Shown here piece by piece: positions 1 through 5,051 of a DNA stretch of 5,051 nucleotides. The notes below the pieces were generated by a model that saw only the letters and a program-made list of their open reading frames with translations, was not told the origin of the DNA and searched no databases. Where the stretch lies: contig JAHEEO010000224.1 of assembly GCA_024640665.1 (NCBI GenBank), positions 1 through 5,051 of the forward strand, in the 5' to 3' direction. Positions within the stretch are counted from its first letter, which is position 1, and each line of letters begins with the position of its first letter. The position numbers and the translations under genes are program-made. The DNA is from Rhodospirillales bacterium (GTDB lineage Bacteria; Pseudomonadota; Gammaproteobacteria; Steroidobacterales; Rariloculaceae).

Positions 1-1
1 C

Positions 2-238
2 CAGTCGTGTGCCGATGTGCTTGCGGAATTGCAGGAACTGATCGGCACTGTGAATCCAGACAATAATTATCGCGGTAGCTTTCAACCTGCGTTAACGCCC
101 GCGGCGCCGTTTGATGATAGCGAGCAGGTTGGCATTTATGCCATTGACGCGTTGGTGCGTCGGTCCGTGCCGTTGCAACAGACGCTGTTGGGCGGTGCAT
201 TGGAAGCTGAAACTGTGCGCGAGGCTGAGTCCGCGTAA
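2..238 (+). CDS. nuoG: NADH-quinone oxidoreductase subunit G, C-terminal fragment (5' end outside window)
   Basis: This is the last 78 residues of NuoG, the large iron-sulfur subunit of the complex I peripheral arm, which carries electrons from NADH towards NuoI. The frame is open from base 2 and ends at TAA 236-238. A GTG at 17-19 lies in frame but is internal; the real start is well upstream of the window. What can be seen is a short soluble tail with no cysteine cluster motifs (those sit in the N-terminal part of NuoG) and an ending containing the segment 'DALVRRSVPLQQT'. This resembles the 'D-x-x-VRR-x-x-x-LQ-T' tail known from NuoG of beta- and some gammaproteobacteria, where it follows the molybdopterin-oxidoreductase-like domain. 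The stop codon overlaps the nuoH start by one base (TAATG), which suggests translational coupling. The assignment rests on this tail plus its position directly before nuoH. Confidence 0.87.
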   Translation, partial: QSCADVLAELQELIGTVNPDNNYRGSFQPALTPAAPFDDSEQVGIYAIDALVRRSVPLQQTLLGGALEAETVREAESA

Positions 239-1314
239 TGGAAACCTTGCTTTCAAATGTCGTGCCTTTCTGGTCAAGCTTCTCCGGCGACCTGCAATTG
301 GTCTTGGTTTCAGCAGCAAAGGTCATCGTTCTGCTGGTTCCACTGATACTCGGTGTCGCGTACTTTACTTATTGGGAACGCAAAATCATTGGTTGGATGC
401 AGAATCGTCTGGGTCCCAATCGGGTTGGGCCAAAAGGTCTGCTGCAGCCATTTGCCGACTTGATCAAAATGTTGTTCAAGGAAGTTATTGTTCCCGCAAA
501 TTCCAATCGGTTCCTGTTTGTCATTGCGCCATTGTTGTCCATGGTGCCAGCGTTTGTAGCTTGGGCCGCAGTGCCGATGAGTGATACGTTCGTAGTCGCC
601 GATATCAATGCGGGCCTGCTGTATATCTTGGCGCTGACATCACTTGGAGTTTATGGCGTCATTCTGGCGGGCTGGGCATCCAACTCTAAATATGCATTGC
701 TGGGTGCAATGCGTTCGGCCGCGCAGATCGTCGCTTACGAAATTGCAATGGGATTCGCTTTGGTTGGCGTAGTGATGGCAGGCGGGAGCCTGAACCTTGG
801 TGACATTGTACTGGCCCAGCAGGGCACGAGCATCGCGAGTTGGTTTATATGGCCACTGTTTCCGCTCTTCCTTGTTTACTTTATTTCTGGCGTTGCCGAA
901 ACGAATCGTTCCCCATTCGATGTCGCTGAGGGCGAGTCAGAAATCGTCGCTGGTTTCCATGTGGAGTATTCAGGCATCGCCTTCGGTTTGTTCTTCCTGG
1001 CCGAATACGCAAACATGATTTTGATTACGGTGCTTACCGTAACGTTCTTCTTGGGCGGCTGGTTGTCACCATTCGCCGGATTGCCTGGATTTGCAGACAG
1101 CTGGCTAGCGGCGCCCAGTTTGATCTGGCTGGTCGGCAAAATGTTCATTTTCATGTTCTGCTTTTTGTGGTTCAGAGCAACCTTCCCGCGTTACCGATAC
1201 GATCAGATCATGCGTCTCGGCTGGAAGGTATTTATTCCGATCACGATAGTTTGGATCGTGGTCGAAGCTTGCATGGTTGCGCTCGGGATCGGGCCTTGGT
1301 CCGGAACGGTATAG
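238..1314 (+). CDS. nuoH: NADH-quinone oxidoreductase subunit H (quinone-site membrane subunit)
   Basis: NuoH (358 aa, ND1 homologue) is the membrane subunit that forms much of the quinone-binding chamber at the junction with the peripheral arm and starts the relay of energy to the pumps. It is hydrophobic throughout; the family has eight transmembrane helices. Visible signatures are YWERK (residues 45-49), the first NADH-dehydrogenase signature GPNRVGPKGLLQPFAD (59-74), GWASNSKYA (145-153), Glu168 in 'AYE', and the long conserved loop at 221-246 with ETNRSPFD, acidic residues Glu231, Glu233 and Glu235, and a closing HVEYSG. WFRATFPRYRYDQ (311-323) is also typical. These acidic residues match those implicated in the quinone-to-membrane proton pathway in the family. 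The ATG at 238 is the only good start, since the next Met is at residue 54. It overlaps the nuoG stop by one base. The ribosome site is weak (GAGG at 221-224, rather far away), so coupling to nuoG translation is likely. The length is normal for the family. Confidence 0.98.
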   Translation: METLLSNVVPFWSSFSGDLQLVLVSAAKVIVLLVPLILGVAYFTYWERKIIGWMQNRLGPNRVGPKGLLQPFADLIKMLFKEVIVPANSNRFLFVIAPLLSMVPAFVAWAAVPMSDTFVVADINAGLLYILALTSLGVYGVILAGWASNSKYALLGAMRSAAQIVAYEIAMGFALVGVVMAGGSLNLGDIVLAQQGTSIASWFIWPLFPLFLVYFISGVAETNRSPFDVAEGESEIVAGFHVEYSGIAFGLFFLAEYANMILITVLTVTFFLGGWLSPFAGLPGFADSWLAAPSLIWLVGKMFIFMFCFLWFRATFPRYRYDQIMRLGWKVFIPITIVWIVVEACMVALGIGPWSGTV

Positions 1315-1317
1315 GGA
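1313..1317 (+). promoter_or_regulatory. Ribosome binding site of nuoI
   Basis: AGGGA lies 7 bases before the ATG at 1325 and overlaps the nuoH stop codon (TAG 1312-1314). It supports the ATG at 1325 over the upstream in-frame TTG at 1277 and over the internal ATG at 1349. Confidence 0.6.
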
Positions 1318-1324
1318 AGACCGT

Positions 1325-1801
1325 ATGAGTATCGTCAAAACATTTGCGATGACAGAACTGCTCAAGGGCTTGCGGCTCACGCTGAAGAATTTGTTCGTCA
1401 AGAAAGTCACCATTCAGTATCCGGAAGAGAAGACGCCGCAATCACCCCGGTTTCGAGGGTTGCATGCGTTGCGGCGTTACCCGAGCGGGCAAGAACGGTG
1501 CATTGCTTGTAAGCTGTGTGAGGCTGTTTGCCCAGCTCTGGCCATTACAATTGAATCGGATGTCAGTGATGACGGCACGCGTCGAACTACCCGTTATGAC
1601 ATCGATCTCTTCAAATGCATCTACTGCGGATTTTGCGAAGAAGCATGCCCAGTCGATGCAATCGTCGAAACACGCATCCACGAATACCACATGGAAGCCC
1701 GGGGCGAAAACATTATGAGTAAAGATAAGTTGCTTGCAGTGGGCGACAAGTACGAAGCGATGATCGCTGCGGACAAATCTGCCGACGCAGAGTACCGTTA
1801 G
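1325..1801 (+). CDS. nuoI: NADH-quinone oxidoreductase subunit I (2x[4Fe-4S] ferredoxin-like subunit)
   Basis: NuoI (158 aa, TYKY/NDUFS8 homologue) is the peripheral-arm subunit that carries clusters N6a and N6b and passes electrons from NuoG to the terminal cluster N2 in NuoB. Two ferredoxin motifs are intact: Cys59, Cys62, Cys65, Cys69-Pro (CIACKLCEAVCP) and Cys98, Cys101, Cys104, Cys108-Pro (CIYCGFCEEACP). Between them lies a GTRRTTRYDID segment typical of proteobacterial NuoI. The N-terminal part includes a family-typical amphipathic stretch and PRFRGLHALRRYP (41-53), which packs against the membrane arm. The chosen ATG has a good ribosome site and gives a length close to the roughly 160 aa of betaproteobacterial homologues. 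An in-frame TTG at 1277 would add 16 residues overlapping nuoH that do not resemble the family. The gene starts 10 bases after the nuoH stop. No cluster ligand is missing, so the protein should be functional. Confidence 0.98.
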   Translation: MSIVKTFAMTELLKGLRLTLKNLFVKKVTIQYPEEKTPQSPRFRGLHALRRYPSGQERCIACKLCEAVCPALAITIESDVSDDGTRRTTRYDIDLFKCIYCGFCEEACPVDAIVETRIHEYHMEARGENIMSKDKLLAVGDKYEAMIAADKSADAEYR

Positions 1802-1804
1802 GTG

Positions 1805-1810
1805 AAAAGG
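1805..1810 (+). promoter_or_regulatory. Ribosome binding site of nuoJ
   Basis: AAAAGG lies 8 bases before the GTG at 1819, inside the 17-base gap after nuoI. It decides in favour of this non-ATG start, which also gives the family-typical N-terminus beginning directly with the first membrane helix. Confidence 0.55.
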
Positions 1811-1818
1811 CGGCTGCC

Positions 1819-2418
1819 GTGATTACAAGCGCACTCTTCTATACCTTTGCCGCAATTCTCATTGCCGCGGCGTTAGGCGTGATTCTCTCGCGTAATCCCG
1901 TTCATTCCGCATTGTTTCTGGTTTTGGCCTTTGTGCAAAGCTCAGTGCTTTGGTTGCTGATTGAGGCAGAATTTCTGGCGATCGTACTCGTCTTGGTTTA
2001 CGTCGGCGCTGTCATGGTGTTGTTCTTGTTCGTTGTCATGATGCTGGACATTAACGTCGAGGAATTGCGCGAAGGGTTTACTCGCTATTTTTGGGTTGGG
2101 GCTGGCGTCGCACTTTTTGTGGTGATAGAAGTGGGCCAAGTCATCTGGTATCGCAGCCAGAATCTGGAATTCATGGTTAGACCGGAATCTTTGCCTGCTG
2201 ACTATAGCAACACCAAAGAGCTGGGCAGCGTTTTGTATACCGAACATGTTTACGCATTTGAACTTGCGGCAATGCTGTTGCTGCTGGCAATTGTTGCGGC
2301 AATCACGTTGACGATGCGCAAACGCCCTGGGTTGAAGGCGCAGGATATTACGCGTCAAGTGTCAGTACGAAGGGAAGACCGGGTGCGCATTGTTAGCATG
2401 GATTCGACCAAGGACTAG
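1819..2418 (+). CDS. nuoJ: NADH-quinone oxidoreductase subunit J
   Basis: NuoJ (199 aa, ND6 homologue) is a small membrane-arm subunit between NuoH and the antiporter-like subunits, part of the coupling path between quinone reduction and proton pumping. The family has five transmembrane helices; here hydrophobic segments are clear at about residues 5-23, 29-48, 53-76, 91-110 and 146-166. The hallmark is the third helix, with EAEFLAIVLVLVYVGAVMVL (residues 49-68) followed by FLFVVMMLD; this is the helix known for a pi-bulge and a conserved Tyr (Tyr61 here). The cytoplasmic tail after residue 166 is charged and basic (KRPGLKAQD, then VRREDRVRIV), a tail type I associate with betaproteobacterial NuoJ. 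The start is GTG at 1819, chosen by the ribosome site and by the conserved N-terminus. The stop lies 2 bases before the nuoK start. The length is slightly above the E. coli protein. Confidence 0.96.
   Translation: MITSALFYTFAAILIAAALGVILSRNPVHSALFLVLAFVQSSVLWLLIEAEFLAIVLVLVYVGAVMVLFLFVVMMLDINVEELREGFTRYFWVGAGVALFVVIEVGQVIWYRSQNLEFMVRPESLPADYSNTKELGSVLYTEHVYAFELAAMLLLLAIVAAITLTMRKRPGLKAQDITRQVSVRREDRVRIVSMDSTKD
2410..2414 (+). promoter_or_regulatory. Ribosome binding site of nuoK, within the end of nuoJ
   Basis: AAGGA lies 6 bases before the ATG at 2421 and is embedded in the last codons of nuoJ, consistent with ribosomes terminating on nuoJ and restarting on nuoK. Confidence 0.6.
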
Positions 2419-2420
2419 TA

Positions 2421-2726
2421 ATGATTACGGTTGCTCATTACCTCGTTATCGCTGCGGTGCTTTTCAGCCTTAGTGTGGCCGGCATTTTCATAAATAGGAA
2501 AAACGTCATCCTCTTGTTGATGTGTATCGAATTGATGCTCTTGGCGGTTAATTTCAACTTTATCGCTTTTTCGCGAATGCTAGGGGATACGCAGGGTCAG
2601 GTTTTTGTGTTCTTCATATTGACTGTTGCCGCGGCAGAAGCGGCAATTGGACTGGCGATCTTGGTGGTGCTGTTTCGCAATACCCAAAGCATTAACGTTG
2701 ATGACCTCGACGAGTTGAAGGGCTAG
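2421..2726 (+). CDS. nuoK: NADH-quinone oxidoreductase subunit K
   Basis: NuoK (101 aa, ND4L homologue) is a three-helix membrane subunit that packs with NuoJ and the antiporter-like subunits and carries two buried glutamates needed for energy coupling. Both are present: Glu37 in the second helix (LLLMCIELMLLAVN, residues 31-44) and Glu73 in the third helix (LTVAAAEAAIGLAI, 67-80). These correspond to Glu36 and Glu72 of E. coli NuoK. The conserved Asn44/Asn46 region and the GQVFVFF entry to helix three also fit. The length is that of nearly all NuoK proteins. The ATG follows the nuoJ stop by 2 bases and the TAG precedes the nuoL start by 2 bases, so the gene is sandwiched in a tightly coupled operon. 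Nothing about it is unusual. Confidence 0.98.
   Translation: MITVAHYLVIAAVLFSLSVAGIFINRKNVILLLMCIELMLLAVNFNFIAFSRMLGDTQGQVFVFFILTVAAAEAAIGLAILVVLFRNTQSINVDDLDELKG
2717..2722 (+). promoter_or_regulatory. Ribosome binding site of nuoL, within the end of nuoK
   Basis: GAAGGG lies 6 bases before the GTG at 2729 and sits in the last codons of nuoK. It supports the GTG start, which places the NuoL N-terminus just before its first membrane helix. Confidence 0.55.
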
Positions 2727-2728
2727 CA

Positions 2729-4693
2729 GTGGAGAACATCTATCTATTGATCGTTCTTTGTCCCCTAGTCGCGGCTGCGGTTGCAGGTCTTTTCGGGCGA
2801 CAGATAGGACGCAGTGGAGCGCACTGGGTCACGATTATCGGCGTGGCAATCTCATTCGGTTTGTCGCTTTACGTACTGAGTGCGTTGGCTGCGGATGGCG
2901 CCGTTGCATTCAACGGCACCGTATACGAATGGGCGACAATTGGTAACATGAGGTTGGAGGTTGGTTTTCTGGTAGACCGGCTAACGGCTATCATGATGAC
3001 CGTCGTCACTTTCGTTTCGCTTGCAGTCCATGTCTACACGATTGGCTACATGCACGACGACCCCGGCTATCAGCGCTTTTTTAGCTATATATCGCTGTTC
3101 ACGTTCGCCATGCTTATGCTGGTCATGTCGAACAACTTCCTGCAGCTGTTCTTTGGTTGGGAAGCCGTTGGTGTTGTGTCTTATTTGTTGATCGGCTTTT
3201 GGTACAAGAAGCCCACGGCAATTTTCGCCAACATGAAGGCCTTTCTCGTAAATAGAGTAGGGGATTTTGGATTCCTGCTCGGCATTGCGGCCATAGTTTG
3301 GGTCACCGGCTCACTGGATTACGCCGTGGCATTTGGGTCTGCCCAGGAAATTGCTGCCCAATCTATGCAGATTCTGCCGAATCGCGATTGGTCGGTGTTG
3401 ACGGTTGCCTGTATCGGCTTGTTTGTCGGAGCAATGGGTAAGTCGGCGCAAGTCCCGTTGCATGTTTGGCTGCCCGATTCCATGGAAGGCCCGACACCCA
3501 TTTCTGCGCTGATTCATGCCGCTACCATGGTGACCGCCGGTATATTCATGGTCGCCAGAATGTCGCCGCTGTTTGAGTTTTCTGAAGCGGCTTTATCCAT
3601 GGTGCTCGTCATCGGTGCCATCACCGCATTCTTTACCGGCCTATTAGGCATCGTACAAAACGATATAAAACGAGTTGTTGCTTATTCAACGCTGTCGCAG
3701 CTGGGCTATATGACCGTTGCATTAGGCGCTTCTGCATACGCTGCCAGCATATTCCACTTGATGACGCATGCGTTCTTCAAGGCCTTGCTGTTCCTGGCTG
3801 CGGGCTCCGTCATTATCGCGATGCACCACGAGCAAGACATGCGCAAGATGGGTGGATTGCGCAGACATCTGCCAATTACGTATTGGACGTCGTTAATCGG
3901 CACGCTGGCATTGATCGGATTTCCCGGATTTTCAGGCTTCTTCTCGAAAGACGCGCTCATCGAAGCGGTGCATGCGTCACAACTGCCTGGCGCAGGCTTT
4001 GCCTATTGGTGTGTTCTCTTAGGCGTTTTCGTTACTGCGCTTTACAGCTTCCGGCTCTTGTTCCTGGTGTTTTTTGGCGCAGAGCGGATGGATAAACACA
4101 CGAGATCACACCTTCATGAATCGCCCTGGGTTGTGACTGGCCCGCTCATCGCATTGGCAATTCCATCGATATTTATTGGTTGGTTCACAATCGAGCCGAT
4201 GTTGTTTGGCGGCTTCATGAGCGATGCCATATTCGTTCTTGAAGAGCATGATGTTCTGCACGAAGTGGGTGAGGAGTTTCATGGTGCGGCACAGTTCGTG
4301 ACCCATGCAGTTACGCATTCTGTCGCCCTGTATCTTGCGCTCGCCGGTGCTATCACGGCGTGGTTCTTGTATTTGCGCCGCCCGGAACTGCCTGGTGTGC
4401 TTGCTGCAATGCCCGGCTTGAGTACTGTTAAACGAGTGCTCGATAACAAATACGGTTTTGATTGGTTCAACGAAAAAATATTGGCTAAAGCAGCGCGAGT
4501 CATCGGCTATGTGCTGTGGGGCATAGGTGACCGCGGCATTATCGACGGGCTGCTCGTAAACGGCAGCGCGCGGGCCATTGGTGCTTTTGCGGGTGTCGCA
4601 AGGCGAGTTCAAACGGGCTACCTTTATCACTATGCATTTGCGATTGTGATTGGCCTCGCCGTGTTGATCTTTTGGTTTGTGCTACGGACGTAA
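2729..4693 (+). CDS. nuoL: NADH-quinone oxidoreductase subunit L (distal antiporter-like proton pump)
   Basis: NuoL (654 aa, ND5 homologue) is the distal Mrp-antiporter-like subunit of the membrane arm, which translocates protons and extends a lateral helix along the arm. The N-terminal ND5 domain (about residues 65-115) carries VDRLTAIMM and the HVYTIGYMHDD block. The proton_antipo_M core (about 130-410) carries FFGWEAVGVVSYLLIGFWY, GKSAQVPLHVWLPDSMEGPT, LIHAATMVTAG, NDIKRVVAYSTLSQLGYM, FHLMTHAFFKALLFL and GFFSKD. The residues expected for the proton path are all there: Glu145, Lys238, His263, Lys314, His343, His347, Lys351, Lys407 and Asp408. They match E. coli Glu144, Lys229, His254, Lys305, His334, His338, Lys342, Lys399 and Asp400 with steady offsets (mapped from memory). 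A C-terminal NKYGFDWFNEKI motif (573-584) precedes the lateral-helix region and the last membrane segment. The protein is about 40 residues longer than E. coli NuoL, partly in a histidine-rich loop at 507-530. The GTG start follows nuoK by 2 bases. Confidence 0.98.
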   Translation: MENIYLLIVLCPLVAAAVAGLFGRQIGRSGAHWVTIIGVAISFGLSLYVLSALAADGAVAFNGTVYEWATIGNMRLEVGFLVDRLTAIMMTVVTFVSLAVHVYTIGYMHDDPGYQRFFSYISLFTFAMLMLVMSNNFLQLFFGWEAVGVVSYLLIGFWYKKPTAIFANMKAFLVNRVGDFGFLLGIAAIVWVTGSLDYAVAFGSAQEIAAQSMQILPNRDWSVLTVACIGLFVGAMGKSAQVPLHVWLPDSMEGPTPISALIHAATMVTAGIFMVARMSPLFEFSEAALSMVLVIGAITAFFTGLLGIVQNDIKRVVAYSTLSQLGYMTVALGASAYAASIFHLMTHAFFKALLFLAAGSVIIAMHHEQDMRKMGGLRRHLPITYWTSLIGTLALIGFPGFSGFFSKDALIEAVHASQLPGAGFAYWCVLLGVFVTALYSFRLLFLVFFGAERMDKHTRSHLHESPWVVTGPLIALAIPSIFIGWFTIEPMLFGGFMSDAIFVLEEHDVLHEVGEEFHGAAQFVTHAVTHSVALYLALAGAITAWFLYLRRPELPGVLAAMPGLSTVKRVLDNKYGFDWFNEKILAKAARVIGYVLWGIGDRGIIDGLLVNGSARAIGAFAGVARRVQTGYLYHYAFAIVIGLAVLIFWFVLRT

Positions 4694-4696
4694 GCA

Positions 4697-5051
4697 GTGA
4701 ATTTTCCCATCCTTAGCACACTTATTTGGTTGCCCATTGTCGCGGGCATAGTTGTACTTCTTATCGGTTCCGGTGAGCGCGCGCAATTGAGCAAGCTAGT
4801 GGCTCTAGCCGCTTCCGTTGTGGTCTTCATCATCAGTATTCCGCTCTACACGCAGTTTGATTCCGGCACTGCACAAATGCAGTTTGTCGAGCAGGCAGAA
4901 TGGATAACGCGCTTTAATGCGATGTATGCCTTGGGGGTGGACGGTATATCGGTGCCGCTCATCTTGCTCACGACATTTCTAACGCCGTTTATTGTCGTTG
5001 CGGGCTGGGAAGTCATTAAAAATCGACCCGCCCAATACCTCGCCGCGTTCC
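4697..5051 (+). CDS. nuoM: NADH-quinone oxidoreductase subunit M, N-terminal part (3' end outside window)
   Basis: This is the first 118 residues of NuoM (ND4 homologue), the second antiporter-like proton-pumping subunit of the membrane arm; the complete protein is usually about 490-510 aa. The frame is open from GTG at 4697 to the window edge. Visible are a first membrane helix (about residues 5-23), a second (about 33-50), a periplasmic stretch with QAEWITRFNAMYALGVDGIS (66-85) and a third helix (about 86-103). The 'W-x-x-x-FN-x-x-Y-x-LGVDGIS' block is the recognisable N-terminal signature of NuoM. The conserved Glu and Lys residues of the channel lie beyond the window. The GTG start is 3 bases after the nuoL stop. 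Its ribosome site is weak (ACGGA at 4684-4688), so initiation probably depends on ribosomes finishing nuoL. No in-frame ATG gives a complete first helix. Confidence 0.95.
   Translation, partial: MNFPILSTLIWLPIVAGIVVLLIGSGERAQLSKLVALAASVVVFIISIPLYTQFDSGTAQMQFVEQAEWITRFNAMYALGVDGISVPLILLTTFLTPFIVVAGWEVIKNRPAQYLAAF

Noticed and set aside
111..584. Alternate-frame + strand open frame (157 codons) across the nuoG/nuoH junction
   Set aside because: It overlaps two well-supported genes in a different frame, and its Arg/Cys/Ser-rich translation is typical of out-of-frame reading.
1277..1324. Upstream extension of nuoI from a TTG at 1277
   Set aside because: The added 16 residues overlap nuoH, do not look like NuoI and lack a ribosome site, whereas the ATG at 1325 has AGGGA at good spacing.
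1802..1818. Possible promoter or small regulatory element in the nuoI/nuoJ gap, the largest gap in the window
   Set aside because: It is only 17 bases long and is accounted for by the nuoJ ribosome site; no room for a promoter or terminator.
1942..2358. Reverse-strand open frame (138 codons) opposite nuoJ, rich in Gln and His
   Set aside because: The Gln/His richness follows directly from the complement of Leu/Val/Met codons in a membrane protein gene. No independent support.
4106..4630. Long reverse-strand open frame (174 codons) opposite the 3' part of nuoL
   Set aside because: It lies wholly antisense to a strongly conserved nuoL region. The translation is low in complexity of fold signals, resembles no family I know and has no convincing ribosome site. 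It is a coding shadow.
1..5051. Mobile elements, CRISPR repeats, tRNA or rRNA genes, or a hidden novel system
   Set aside because: The window is filled edge to edge by canonical nuo genes on one strand. I saw no repeated units, inverted-repeat ends, RNA gene signatures or inserted genes.

Overview
This window is an uninterrupted stretch of a bacterial nuo operon, which encodes the proton-pumping NADH:quinone oxidoreductase (respiratory complex I, NDH-1). All genes are on the + strand, in the canonical order: the 3' end of nuoG, then complete nuoH, nuoI, nuoJ, nuoK and nuoL, then the 5' part of nuoM, which runs off the right edge. There is no space for anything else. The largest gap between genes is 17 bases, so there is no intergenic region to hold a promoter, terminator, RNA gene or inserted element.

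The organism looks like a proteobacterium, most likely a betaproteobacterium (Nitrosomonadales/Burkholderiales-like) or a close gammaproteobacterial relative. The main reasons are the NuoI sequence around its two cluster motifs, the NuoG tail with a 'LVRRSVPLQQT'-type ending, the basic charged tail of NuoJ, and a NuoL longer than the E. coli protein. This placement is by remembered family resemblance, not by a search. Base composition looks moderate and even across the window, with no visible sign of recent transfer.

Region by region: 2-238 is the C-terminus of NuoG (peripheral arm, iron-sulfur subunit). 238-1314 is NuoH (membrane subunit at the quinone site). 1325-1801 is NuoI (two [4Fe-4S] clusters passing electrons towards quinone). 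1819-2418 and 2421-2726 are NuoJ and NuoK (small membrane subunits linking the quinone site to the pumps). 2729-4693 is NuoL (distal antiporter-like pump), and 4697 to the edge is NuoM (second antiporter-like pump).

Electrons from NADH travel along the peripheral arm (NuoG, then NuoI) to quinone at the NuoH interface. The energy released is relayed through NuoH, NuoJ and NuoK to proton translocation in NuoL and NuoM. The expected conserved charged and cluster-ligating residues are present in the complete subunits, so the complex appears functional.

I looked for an undescribed system on both strands and found none. The long reverse-strand and alternate-frame open frames all lie inside strongly conserved nuo genes and resemble no protein I know. 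The remaining points of interest are minor: overlapping or near-overlapping gene junctions, three GTG starts, and a histidine-rich loop in NuoL.
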